Source of the DNA: Gammaproteobacteria bacterium UBA7449
Lineage (GTDB): Bacteria; Pseudomonadota; Gammaproteobacteria; Pseudomonadales; Pseudohongiellaceae
Assembly: GCA_002477465.1 (NCBI GenBank)
Contig: DLPV01000042.1
Span: 140,954 to 187,499, forward strand
DNA length: 46,546 bases
Direction of reading: 5' to 3'
Part shown: positions 8,193 through 16,421 of the stretch, one piece after another
Numbering within the stretch: the first letter of the stretch is position 1
How the letters are laid out: each line of letters begins with the position of its first letter
Program-made: the position numbers and the translations under genes
The notes under the pieces: generated by a model
Database searches by the model: none
What the model saw: the letters and a program-made list of their open reading frames with translations, nothing else
What the model was told of the DNA's origin: nothing

Positions 8193-8543
8193 TTACTGCG
8201 CTTTCCTGCGCAGACTTTGCGCCAGGGAATCCATGCCATCAACCAGGCCTCGAACGCAGTACAAGCCTGTCAATTTTATCCGCTCTTTTGCGGTCAGGAA
8301 CGACTGAGAGCGCCACAAGCGGGTGAGTTTCTGCCACATTGGCTGATCATGTAGAAAGGCGGCAAAGCGACGGGAAACACGCGACAGCAGTAAGGCAGCA
8401 AGGGCAAGGAAAACAATGCCTGGTATAATCGGCAAGACCAGTCCAATCAAGCCAATCACCGCGAATACCGCCACTACAGCTAGCACCATTGCCTTGATCA
8501 GAAATGGATGTTCTTTAGATTCGTCGTGCCAGTTGCTAAACAT
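8193..8543 (-). CDS. Small YbaN/DUF454-like inner-membrane protein
   Basis: A 116-residue protein with a hydrophobic hairpin (about residues 16-60: AMVLAVVAVFAVIGLIGLVL, then PIIPGIVFLALAALLLSRVS) and a charged cytoplasmic C-terminal half. The order G-hydrophobic-LP-x2-P-x3-FL-x-LA then SR-x-SRRF resembles the YbaN/DUF454 family, but the C-terminal part differs, so the assignment is tentative. The ATG at 8543 has GGAGAGAG just upstream; the longer frame to 8612 adds a non-membrane stretch with no ribosome binding site. It is convergent with nhaA, 4 bases apart. Function unknown. Confidence 0.65.
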   Translation of the reverse strand: MFSNWHDESKEHPFLIKAMVLAVVAVFAVIGLIGLVLPIIPGIVFLALAALLLSRVSRRFAAFLHDQPMWQKLTRLWRSQSFLTAKERIKLTGLYCVRGLVDGMDSLAQSLRRKAQ

Positions 8544-8830
8544 ATTCTCTCTCCACTGGCTGCAGGCTTCGGGCCGCAGCGTCTGCGATTGCTTGATGTA
8601 TCGATAAATCATTTGATGCAGCTATCGTGCCACTCTTTAACTTATTGATATTATTGAATTACTTATAGTTTTTGCTTGGCTATTTTGGTGAAAAACGCTA
8701 CTTGTTGGTATCCATATTGACCAAATCCTTCGCGTTACCGGAAGCAAGGTGTGGGTTTTAGCGTATTGTCTCCGGCAGGATGCTGCAGTAACGTGTGGGA
8801 TGCCGAAGAAACCACTATCCAGTTTTCTAT

Positions 8831-10003
8831 ATGCGAATTCATGATCATTTCAGCAAAATTGAACTGCAGCAATTGCTTGCGCGCAGCGATGCCCAGGCGT
8901 GGCTGGCAGTGCTGACAAGTTGGGTGCTGGTGGCTCTGGCCTTTGCGCTGGTGGCGCTGTGGCCGAATCCCCTGACAATTTTATTGGCGTTGATAGTCAT
9001 CGGCGGTCGCCAGTTAGGATTTGGAGCGCTGATGCACGAGTGTGGCCATGGTTCTCTGTTCGCAACTAAGGGCTTAAATAGTTGGGTGGGAAAGTGGCTG
9101 TGTGCGGGCCCAGTGATGTATCGCATTGATGATTATATGGTCCGGCATCTGCTGCACCACCGCACCGTGGGAACTGCCGAAGACCCTGATCTTTCGCGTT
9201 ACCAGGCATATCCGGTTACTCGTGCTTCTTTGCGGCGCAAGCTGATTCGGGATCTGACCGGCCGCACCACGATGAAATTTTTGCGGGATTTGCTGAAGGC
9301 GAATGCCACCATCGAGACCGAAGATGGACAGCGGAGTTTGCGCCTGGGACGTTTTTTTTCGCGCATGCGCGCGCCCATTATCAGCAATCTGGTGTTGTTT
9401 TCGATTCTTGCAAGCCTGGGTCAGGCGCCGCTTTACCTGCTCTGGGTGGCAGCCTATTTCAGCACTTACATGCTGTTTTCGAGAATTCGCAACCTGGCGG
9501 AACATGCAGCAGTGCCAGATCTCACCGATAGCGATCCGCTATTGAACACCAGAACGACCCTGGCCTCATGGTGGGAGCGCTTAACTTTCGCGCCTAACAG
9601 CGTCAATTATCATCTTGAACATCATCTGCTGCCGGCGGTGCCCAAGTACAGACTCGCAAAATTTCATCGTGCTCTGCGGGCGAAGGGCTTGTTGGATCAT
9701 GCGGATATCGCGCCCGGTTATCGTGCGGTTCTTGATCGCATCATTACCAAGCAACAGGCACAGGCGGCTCAGTTAGACCAGGCTTGGTGCGCTAAACCCG
9801 AGTGCACCCAAGATTGCAGATCAATCATTCAACTTCGCGCCGGCCAGTCGTGCCACAGCAGACAGGGTAGTTTGAGCTGCGTTCAGTCCCAGGCGAAAGT
9901 CATCATCGGTAAAGGTAGTCCAGACATCCAGTGGTGTATGCCAGGTTGGGTTCCAGCCAGCCCCGGTATGGGCCCCGCGTTCATTTTCGCGAAGGCTAAT
10001 TGA
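8831..10003 (+). CDS. Membrane fatty acid desaturase
   Basis: A di-iron integral membrane desaturase: three histidine boxes are visible, HECGH (H69-H73), HLLHH (H106-H110) and HLEHH (H261-H265), with hydrophobic segments before box 1 and between boxes 2 and 3. Such enzymes introduce a double bond into acyl chains (lipid or carotenoid-like substrates) using O2 and an electron donor. ATG 8831 is the first ATG; a GTG at 8795 in the same frame is possible, and neither has a good ribosome binding site. The last 60 or so residues, after about 9800, are Cys-rich, unlike the family, and lie antisense to the M28 peptidase gene (overlap 9821-10003). The natural stop was probably lost or shifted. Confidence 0.8.
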   Translation: MRIHDHFSKIELQQLLARSDAQAWLAVLTSWVLVALAFALVALWPNPLTILLALIVIGGRQLGFGALMHECGHGSLFATKGLNSWVGKWLCAGPVMYRIDDYMVRHLLHHRTVGTAEDPDLSRYQAYPVTRASLRRKLIRDLTGRTTMKFLRDLLKANATIETEDGQRSLRLGRFFSRMRAPIISNLVLFSILASLGQAPLYLLWVAAYFSTYMLFSRIRNLAEHAAVPDLTDSDPLLNTRTTLASWWERLTFAPNSVNYHLEHHLLPAVPKYRLAKFHRALRAKGLLDHADIAPGYRAVLDRIITKQQAQAAQLDQAWCAKPECTQDCRSIIQLRAGQSCHSRQGSLSCVQSQAKVIIGKGSPDIQWCMPGWVPASPGMGPAFIFAKAN

Positions 10004-11056
10004 TGGAACTGTATTCATGAATACGCTGGAATCCGTATTAGTCATATGCGGACCCACAGTTGCAGGATAGTCAGTGTTGAATTGATCGGCGGCAGCCTTG
10101 AATTTGAAAGCCAGCTGCATGGATTCCTCGATCAACTCAGAGCCTGACTGAAACTCAATATTTACATCGGCTTCTGGGCGTTGATCCCGGCTTACGACGC
10201 CATCTGCGCTGGGGGCGCCGTGATCCCACAGCATCATGTCGTGTTGAATCATGCCCAGCCAGCGCGGCTCTGGGTACTCGCCGGAGCCGGCGGGATTTTC
10301 GATGCCCTGCAGAGCGACGCGTTGGTCAAAATAGGCCTGGGCGCCGTTGAGTCCGGTTTCCTCGTTATTCCAAAGCGCGAAGCGGATGCTCACTTCGGTT
10401 TCTACATCTGGTGAACTAAAGATGCGGGCAAGCTCCATGACCAGTGCCGTGCCGGATCCGTTATCGTTAACCGCCTCGTTAACCCCATGTCCATCCATGT
10501 GGGCGCCGAGTATATACATTTCATCCGGACGGCTGGTGCCAACCTTGGTGCAGTAAACTTCGGATCGCGGCCCGTTTACGGGTTCTTCCCGATTCAATTC
10601 GCGAATACGCTCATCCGGTTGCGCCATTAAGTCGCGATTCACACCAGTGGGCGCGCGGTAGCCATAGATCGAAGAGCCACCGGGTCCACTGCCATTGCGA
10701 CCGACCCTGCCTCCGGTAGGGGTGGTGAGATCGGGCTCCTCGTTGCTGCGTGGCCGGCGGCTGCGGGGAGGCCTGGGTTCAGGGTCAAACACATACTCGA
10801 TACGCTCTGGGCTGCAGCCCATGGCCTCTAACTGCGAAGCGATCCAGTCCACCGCCATGCGATTGCGTTCAGTGCCCTGTCGGCGATCGCCAAACTGGGT
10901 CAGGCCCTTTATGGTCGATTTATAAGACTCCAGGTCCAGGCGGCTGACCAGTTCAACGATTTCCTCATCGTTACCCTGCGCGAGGGCGGTGGCTGAAAGG
11001 GTAGCGGTCAAGCTCAGAGCAGCCGCGTGGGCCAGTATTAGGGCGTGATCAGACAT
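9821..11056 (-). CDS. Exported M28-family zinc peptidase
   Basis: A 411-residue protein with a signal peptide (ALSLTATLSATALA) and an M28 fold. Metal ligands are recognisable as GAHMDGHG (H186, D188), NDNGSG (D198) and WNNEETG (catalytic and metal-binding E232/E233), with a later QHDMM and HMTNTDSS. M28 enzymes remove amino acids from peptides, or deacylate some small compounds, in the periplasm. A low-complexity Pro/Arg/Gly-rich insert lies at about residues 92-130. Divergent from the amidase gene with 192 bases between, and convergent with the desaturase, with which its 3' end overlaps. The ATG at 11056 has AGGTG upstream. Confidence 0.88.
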   Translation of the reverse strand: MSDHALILAHAAALSLTATLSATALAQGNDEEIVELVSRLDLESYKSTIKGLTQFGDRRQGTERNRMAVDWIASQLEAMGCSPERIEYVFDPEPRPPRSRRPRSNEEPDLTTPTGGRVGRNGSGPGGSSIYGYRAPTGVNRDLMAQPDERIRELNREEPVNGPRSEVYCTKVGTSRPDEMYILGAHMDGHGVNEAVNDNGSGTALVMELARIFSSPDVETEVSIRFALWNNEETGLNGAQAYFDQRVALQGIENPAGSGEYPEPRWLGMIQHDMMLWDHGAPSADGVVSRDQRPEADVNIEFQSGSELIEESMQLAFKFKAAADQFNTDYPATVGPHMTNTDSSVFMNTVPSISLRENERGAHTGAGWNPTWHTPLDVWTTFTDDDFRLGLNAAQTTLSAVARLAGAKLND

Positions 11057-11248
11057 GGGACACCTGTTTTTGGGATTTTCAGATCAGGTGCTGAGCATAG
11101 GAAAGCTAAGCGCCAGTGTCTATATGAAAGCACGCAGGAAATTGTGTGCTAAGGTCGGGTTGATGTGTAGTTGCTGAAAGGTGTCCAGTTGATGAATAAT
11201 CAAAGGCCCTCCTACAAAAAATAATCCGGCAAGGCGAGGAAGCAGGAA

Positions 11249-12736
11249 ATGAACAGACGCAGATTTATCTCACGAAGCCTGGTGCTGGGAGCCGGTTTAT
11301 CGACTCCATTGGCGCTCACGCGCACGGCATTTGCCGCCAGCATGCCGGCGGATATTGTCGAAATGAATGCCTTGAGCCTGTCTCGCGCGATCGAGGAAAG
11401 CCAGGTGAGTTGTGTAGAGGTGATGCAGGCTTACCTGGCCCACATCGAACGCTACAACCCGGTCTACAATGCGATTGTTGGTATGGCGGAGGCTGACGAT
11501 CTGCTGCAGCAAGCACGCAATGCGGATGCGGAAATATCCCGCGGTGAATACCACGGCTGGATGCATGGCATGCCGCATGCGGTTAAAGACCTCCAGCCGG
11601 TTGCGGGTTTGCGCTACACCAGCGGCTCGCCAATTTTTGCTGACCGCATTGCCGATCGTGATAGTGGTATGGCAGCAAAACTACGTGCTGCGGGGGCAAT
11701 TTTCATTGGTAAGACCAATACCCCGGAATTCGGACTGGGCTCGCAATCCTATAACCCCGTCTATGGCGCTACCGGCAGCGCCTGGAACCCAGACCTGACT
11801 GCCGGTGGCTCAAGTGGCGGCGCGGCCAGCGGTTTGGGAACCCATATGCTGCCGGTAGCGGATGGCAGCGATATGATGGGCTCGCTGCGCAATCCGGGGG
11901 CATTCAACAACGTCATTGGTTTTCGCCCCAGTGTTAATGTGATGAGTGGTACCGAGTCGGTGCCCAGGGCGCTATCAACGTCCGGCCCAATGGGTCGCAA
12001 CACTGCCGACACGATTGCATTGTTGGATACGATTGCATCGATTTGCTTGGATGGTGATTTCAATGCCCTTGATCTCAGTACCAGCAAGTTCGCGTGGATG
12101 GGAAATCTCGATGGCTACCTGGCCATGGAAGATGGCGTGCTTGATCTCTGTGAAGCCAGTTTGAATCAGGTGGCTGCAACAGGTGCAAGTGTTGAAGCAA
12201 CTACACCGTTGTTTAACTTTAACGATCTCTGGCTGTGCTGGACGACCTTGCGACATGGCGGTCGAGCCAGCATGCGTCGTTATTGGGATGACCCGGAAAC
12301 CCGCGGCCTGCTAAAAGATGATCTGGCCTGGGAGATTCAGCAGTCCATGAGCATCACGGCAGGGGATAAGTCCAATGCGAACCGCATTCGCCAGGCCTGG
12401 GACAGGGAGCTTGACCGATTGTTCAATCAGTATGACTTTCTGGTATGGCCAACCGCGCAGCTGTTTCCCTATGACAAGAATACTCCCTGGCCAACGCAAA
12501 TTTCCGGTCGCAGCATGGATACCTATCATCGCTGGATGGAGGTCGTCATGTATGCCAGTCTGGGTGGTCTGCCTACGGTCAATGTGCCAGTTGGCTTTGA
12601 CGCCCAGAGTCGGCCCATGGGTATGCAAGTCATGGGGCGCTATGGTGAAGACAAGAAGGTCCTGGAGTTCGCCCTGGCTTACGAAAATATCACTGACTTT
12701 CTCGATGCTCGCCCCAACCTGGTGGCAGCAAGTTGA
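11249..12736 (+). CDS. Tat-exported amidase-signature family enzyme
   Basis: A 495-residue amidase-signature protein with a twin-arginine leader (MNRRRFISRSLVLGAG, cleavage near AFA-A). The Ser-cisSer-Lys triad is visible: K113 in HAVKD, S188 in AGGSSGGA, S212 in MMGSLRNPG, with the usual spacing of 24 residues between the serines. The family hydrolyses amide bonds of diverse substrates; DMMGS replaces the commoner DGGGS, so the pocket may differ. Tat export of an AS-family enzyme suggests a periplasmic substrate. AGGAAG precedes the ATG. It is followed 30 bases later by an exported protein of unknown function, probably the same operon, and is divergent from the M28 peptidase gene. Confidence 0.9.
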   Translation: MNRRRFISRSLVLGAGLSTPLALTRTAFAASMPADIVEMNALSLSRAIEESQVSCVEVMQAYLAHIERYNPVYNAIVGMAEADDLLQQARNADAEISRGEYHGWMHGMPHAVKDLQPVAGLRYTSGSPIFADRIADRDSGMAAKLRAAGAIFIGKTNTPEFGLGSQSYNPVYGATGSAWNPDLTAGGSSGGAASGLGTHMLPVADGSDMMGSLRNPGAFNNVIGFRPSVNVMSGTESVPRALSTSGPMGRNTADTIALLDTIASICLDGDFNALDLSTSKFAWMGNLDGYLAMEDGVLDLCEASLNQVAATGASVEATTPLFNFNDLWLCWTTLRHGGRASMRRYWDDPETRGLLKDDLAWEIQQSMSITAGDKSNANRIRQAWDRELDRLFNQYDFLVWPTAQLFPYDKNTPWPTQISGRSMDTYHRWMEVVMYASLGGLPTVNVPVGFDAQSRPMGMQVMGRYGEDKKVLEFALAYENITDFLDARPNLVAAS

Positions 12737-12766
12737 GTCAAGTCCTGTAACAGCCGGGATTCTGGC

Positions 12767-13831
12767 ATGTTGAAATCTCCCCAAGCAGTTTGCGTGATGG
12801 TGATTGCTCACTTGTTGCTGCCAGTGTCCCTGCTTGCCCAGGATTATGTCGCGCCTCGTGATGAGTTTGGCTATCCGGATCTCAATGGCGTCTGGAATTT
12901 CAATGACTCGACGCCATTCGAGCGCCCCACAAGTTTCGGAGATCGGGAATTTCTTAATGAGGAAGAGCTAGCCGCGAAGTTTAACCGTCTGGCCTCCAGT
13001 CAGGCTCGTCGCAGCCAGCGCGAACAGGATGTAGCCCAGCGAGTGTTGGAAGTCCCAACCGATGACACTGGCGCGTACAACACGTTCTGGTCGTATTACG
13101 ACGAGCCGTTTCCCAATACACGAACCTCCATGATCATTTATCCAGGCAACGGGAGAATTCCAACGACCCAGAATGGTGTGATCATCCAGCGATCACCGCC
13201 CCCTTCGAATCCCTGCAACGATGGTTTGGTGGTTATAGCGGATCGTCCGAGCAGAATATCATTTGGTGCTATATCCTGTGATCGGCCCGAGGATTTTGGC
13301 TTGGCGTCTCGCTGCCTGCTGTTTCCCCAGACTACCGGTCCCTATATCAAAGCCAATTCCTATAACAATAATGTGCAGATCGTAGTTACCCGTGACTATG
13401 TCATGCTCTATACAGAATTGGGGAACGATCCTCGAATAGTGCGCCTGGAAAACAGTCCATTTCTCGATCATCGCATAGCAACCTGGACCGGCAGTTCTCG
13501 CGGTCGTTGGGAAGGGGATAGCCTGGTGGTGGAAACCCGCCACTTTAACCCCAACATGGCGAGTATTTTCATGCGTGCTGTTGCCTTTGGCAGTGCCGCT
13601 GAGATGGTTTTAACGGAGCGTTTTACCCGGGTGGGAGACGGAGCTCTCGAATATGAATTCACCGTTGATGACCCGGCGACTTTCACTGAGCAAATCGTTG
13701 GCGTTACTCACTTTTCCCGCCTGGATGCACCGATCTACGAATTTGCCTGCCATGAGGGTAACTACGCGCTGCTCAATATGCTGCGTGGGGCTCGGCTAGA
13801 AGAGTTGCGCGCGGAAGGCTACGACCAGTAG
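12767..13831 (+). CDS. Exported protein of unknown function
   Basis: A 354-residue protein with a signal peptide (MLKSPQAVCVMVIAHLLLPV, ending LLAQ). The start of the mature part, PDLNGVWNFNDSTPFERP, resembles an uncharacterised family common in marine and soil bacteria; its characteristic strings are RPEDFG and the pattern of DHRIATW-x-GSSRGRWEGDSLVVETRHF around residues 225-260. Mostly beta-rich, no catalytic motif that I recognise, and several Cys (PSNPCNDG, ISCDRP, SRCLLF, FACHEG) that may form disulfides. It starts 30 bases after the amidase gene and likely shares its transcript, so the two proteins may act on the same compound, which is an inference from position only. Confidence 0.7.
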   Translation: MLKSPQAVCVMVIAHLLLPVSLLAQDYVAPRDEFGYPDLNGVWNFNDSTPFERPTSFGDREFLNEEELAAKFNRLASSQARRSQREQDVAQRVLEVPTDDTGAYNTFWSYYDEPFPNTRTSMIIYPGNGRIPTTQNGVIIQRSPPPSNPCNDGLVVIADRPSRISFGAISCDRPEDFGLASRCLLFPQTTGPYIKANSYNNNVQIVVTRDYVMLYTELGNDPRIVRLENSPFLDHRIATWTGSSRGRWEGDSLVVETRHFNPNMASIFMRAVAFGSAAEMVLTERFTRVGDGALEYEFTVDDPATFTEQIVGVTHFSRLDAPIYEFACHEGNYALLNMLRGARLEELRAEGYDQ

Positions 13832-13878
13832 TCTGGCCAGCAGCTGCTTATTGTTGCAAATAGCTCAAGATAAGTCAG

Positions 13879-13918
13879 AACCAGGCGGGATCAGATTGAT
13901 TCAGGATTGGGCCTGGTT
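13879..13918. terminator. Inverted repeat between convergent genes
   Basis: AACCAGGC (13879-13886) pairs perfectly with GCCTGGTT (13911-13918), leaving a 24-base loop. It lies between the end of the exported protein gene (plus) and the end of lrp (minus), where a bidirectional terminator is expected. No U-run follows and the loop is long, so this is only a weak candidate. Confidence 0.35.
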
Positions 13919-14394
13919 TACTTGGGCATGGGCAGGTTTAGTGTTTCCTTGACCAATTCCATAACCACATAGCTCGTGCTTTCCAGCACGTCGGGCAATT
14001 TTAGCAGGGTAGTGCCAAGAAATTTCCGATAGGAATCCATGTCAGAAACCCGCGCCTTGATCAGGTAATCAAAATTACCAGAGATTAAATAGCACTCTTG
14101 CACTTCTTCCAGATTAATTGCGGCTGCCTTGAAGCGTTCGAAAATATCCTGGGATGTGCGGGTCAATCTAATCTGAACGAACACAATCAGGTCGGCATCC
14201 AGGAACTTCGGATTGAGCAGCGTGGTATAGCCTTCTATGATCCCTTCTCGTTCCATCTTCCGCACCCGCTCCAGACACGGGCTGGTTGAGAGTCCTACCC
14301 GTTTCGCCAATTCAGAGAAGGTGATTCGGCCATCTTTCTGCAGTTCACGCAGGATTTTCTTGTCTATATTGCTTAAATTCATCTTGCTGCTCAA
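13918..14394 (-). CDS. lrp: Leucine-responsive regulatory protein Lrp
   Basis: A 158-residue Lrp/AsnC regulator closely following Escherichia coli Lrp along its length: N-terminal helix-turn-helix (IDKKILRELQKDGRITF then LAKRVGLSTSPCLERVRKME), linker, then RAM ligand domain ending YVVMELVKE. Lrp binds DNA as higher oligomers and responds to leucine or alanine. The frame as given starts with TTG at 14394; an ATG at 14382 (MNLSNIDKK) would give 154 residues and is equally plausible, as neither has a strong ribosome binding site. It is divergent from ald with about 200 bases between, a layout in which Lrp-type proteins commonly control the dehydrogenase and themselves. Confidence 0.9.
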   Translation of the reverse strand: MSSKMNLSNIDKKILRELQKDGRITFSELAKRVGLSTSPCLERVRKMEREGIIEGYTTLLNPKFLDADLIVFVQIRLTRTSQDIFERFKAAAINLEEVQECYLISGNFDYLIKARVSDMDSYRKFLGTTLLKLPDVLESTSYVVMELVKETLNLPMPK

Positions 14395-14436
14395 CTGTAT
14401 GTGGGCGGTAAATAATACTTAATAAACTACTTCTAA

Positions 14437-14451
14437 AAGAAATATATTCTT
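14437..14451. promoter_or_regulatory. Candidate Lrp operator in the lrp-ald intergenic region
   Basis: AAGAAATATATTCTT is a near-perfect palindrome with arms AGAAT/ATTCT-like and an A/T centre. It fits the known Lrp consensus YAGHAWATTWTDCTR at about 11 of 15 positions by my count. A second short palindrome, CAAAATTTTG, lies at 14482-14491, and a TATAAT -10-like hexamer at 14504-14509 lies upstream of ald, with no good -35 at 17 bases, as would suit a promoter needing an activator. Inferred from sequence only. Confidence 0.45.
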
Positions 14452-14591
14452 GTAAATGGCAATAAATCAATAAAATGCGCACAAAATTTTGGGTTCCAGT
14501 ATCTATAATATTCAGACTTTCAGGCGGCGATTCGCTGCCTCCGGCGTAAATCGAACTAGGTCCAGTAAATAGACGGGCGAGGTATTTTGAG

Positions 14592-15731
14592 ATGTTGATC
14601 GGCGTTCCCAAAGAGATTAAAAATCACGAGTATCGAATTGGATTGACTCCCACCGGTGTCAGTGAGCTGGTGGCGAACGGTCACGCAGTGGTCGTAGAAA
14701 AAAATGGCGGCGCAGCTGTTGGCTTTTCGGATGATGATTATCGAGAGGCGGGTGCCCGTATCATTGAGACTGCCGCAGAAATTTTTGATCGTGCCGACAT
14801 GATCGTCAAGGTAAAGGAACCACAGTCCCAGGAATGCAAGATGCTGCGAGAGGGCCAGGCGCTGTTCACCTATCTGCACCTGGCGCCGGATCCCGAGCAA
14901 ACCAGGTTATTGGTCGAGTCCGGGGCGACATGTATTGCCTATGAAACTGTTACCGATGCGGATGGGGGTCTGCCCTTGCTCACACCAATGAGCAAAGTGG
15001 CTGGTCGCATGGCTGCTCAAGAAGCGGCGCTGTGTCTCGAGAAGGCTCAAGGTGGCAAGGGTATTCTTATGGGTGGCGTGCCGGGCGTGCCGCCCGCTAA
15101 TGTGCTGGTCATTGGTGGCGGTGTGGTTGGGGTAAATGCAGCGCGTATCGCCATGGGCATGGGCGCAAACGTCACAATAGCCGACCGTTCACTTTCAAGG
15201 CTCAAGGACATCGATGAGGCTTTTGGCGATCGCCTGAAGACGCTTTATTCTACTCGTGCCAATATCGAAACGTTGCTGCCTACTGTAGATGCTGTTATCG
15301 GCGCGGTATTAATTCCCGGCGCCGCTGCCCCCAAATTAATTTCTCGCGAAATGCTTAAGCTGATGCAGCCCGGCAGTGTGCTTGTGGATGTGGCGATCGA
15401 TCAGGGTGGTTGTTTCGAAACCAGCAAACCAACTACTCATCAAGATCCTATTTATAGCGTTGACGGCATCATTCACTACTGTGTCGCAAACATGCCGGGT
15501 GCGGTTGCTCGCACGTCAACACTGGCGCTCACCAATGCGACATTACCTTTCGTCGTGGCGCTCGCTAATCAGGGAGTGCATCATACACTGCTGGCTGATG
15601 CCAATTTGTTGAAAGGGTTGAATGTGCACAAGGGTATGGTGACGATGGATGCGGTGGCTGAAACCCTGGGCTACGACTACGTCGAACCCATTCAGGCATT
15701 GCAGCCGGCATTGGTGCAGGAAACTGCCTGA
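14592..15731 (+). CDS. ald: Alanine dehydrogenase
   Basis: A 379-residue alanine dehydrogenase, slightly longer than the usual 371. It interconverts L-alanine and pyruvate with NAD+ and ammonia. The N-terminal start MLIGVPKEIKNHEYRI carries the substrate Arg (R15); VKVKEP holds the substrate Lys and LHLAP the catalytic His. The dinucleotide fold is at VLVIGGGVVGVNAA near residues 170-185. In E. coli-like organisms D-alanine use involves other enzymes, so here Ald may feed catabolism of alanine from peptide or amide hydrolysis. Its neighbour Lrp on the opposite strand is the likely regulator. The ATG at 14592 is accepted on family match. Confidence 0.93.
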   Translation: MLIGVPKEIKNHEYRIGLTPTGVSELVANGHAVVVEKNGGAAVGFSDDDYREAGARIIETAAEIFDRADMIVKVKEPQSQECKMLREGQALFTYLHLAPDPEQTRLLVESGATCIAYETVTDADGGLPLLTPMSKVAGRMAAQEAALCLEKAQGGKGILMGGVPGVPPANVLVIGGGVVGVNAARIAMGMGANVTIADRSLSRLKDIDEAFGDRLKTLYSTRANIETLLPTVDAVIGAVLIPGAAAPKLISREMLKLMQPGSVLVDVAIDQGGCFETSKPTTHQDPIYSVDGIIHYCVANMPGAVARTSTLALTNATLPFVVALANQGVHHTLLADANLLKGLNVHKGMVTMDAVAETLGYDYVEPIQALQPALVQETA

Positions 15732-15834
15732 GTCTGGCCTTGCTTGAGGCCGGTAGTGAGCTGTTGTGTCCCCCATGATAGACTCGTGTCTTGAGTGTGC
15801 GCCCGCCCGCTCTGAAGTGAAGGAGTAAAGTGTT

Positions 15835-16419
15835 TTGGCAGCCACCCATCTATCGCGTCGTGATTTCCTGGTAAATACAGCCTCTCTGGCCAAAGGGTCA
15901 CTGCTAGTCCTGTCTGCGCCGGCAATCTTAACAGCTTGTCGCGAGGCCAGTGAATCGGCTCGGAACGAAGCCGCATTCACAGCGTTTAGAGATGAGGAAG
16001 CTGTCGAGTTAACGGCGATTGCAGCTCGTATTATTCCCAGCGATGACACGCCAGGTGCCACGGAAGCCGGCGTTATTTATTTTCTGGATAATATCTTCGG
16101 TGAGCCGCAGCGCGAGCCGCAACTTGTCATGTTGCGCGATGGGCTGCGTGAGCTCGGCCTGCAGGTGGCAACTGAAACCGGTGCAGCTCACTTTCATGAA
16201 TTGACTGAAGCGCAGCAAGACGAATTGCTGGCTCAGAATGAGAATACACCCTTCTTCGCCACCATGCGCTACCTGACAATTGCTGGGACTTTTTCCCTGC
16301 CTGAATACGGCGGCAATCAAAACAAAATCGGCTACCAGATCATAGGTTTCGAAGACCGTGGAGCCTGGGCAGCGCCCTATGGCTACTACGATGCAGATTA
16401 TATGGAGAAAGGAGAATAA
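15835..16419 (+). CDS. Gluconate 2-dehydrogenase subunit 3-family protein
   Basis: A 194-residue protein with a twin-arginine leader (SRRDFLVNTASLAKG) and a lipobox-like LTAC (C35), so it may be a Tat-exported lipoprotein. The rest matches the small subunit of membrane-bound gluconate/GMC-type dehydrogenases (TAIAARIIPSDDTPGATEAG early; FFATMRYLTIAGTFSLPEYGGN; YGYYDADY at the end). This subunit chaperones or anchors the flavoprotein, which is encoded 2 bases downstream. The start is TTG at 15835, with AAGGAG about 9 bases upstream. The usual third subunit, a multihaem cytochrome c, is not encoded next to it. Confidence 0.85.
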   Translation: MAATHLSRRDFLVNTASLAKGSLLVLSAPAILTACREASESARNEAAFTAFRDEEAVELTAIAARIIPSDDTPGATEAGVIYFLDNIFGEPQREPQLVMLRDGLRELGLQVATETGAAHFHELTEAQQDELLAQNENTPFFATMRYLTIAGTFSLPEYGGNQNKIGYQIIGFEDRGAWAAPYGYYDADYMEKGE

Positions 16420-16421
16420 TC

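Noticed and set aside
12311..12811. 166-codon minus-strand frame over the amidase end
   Set aside because: Shadow of the amidase gene, which has a clear catalytic triad and leader.
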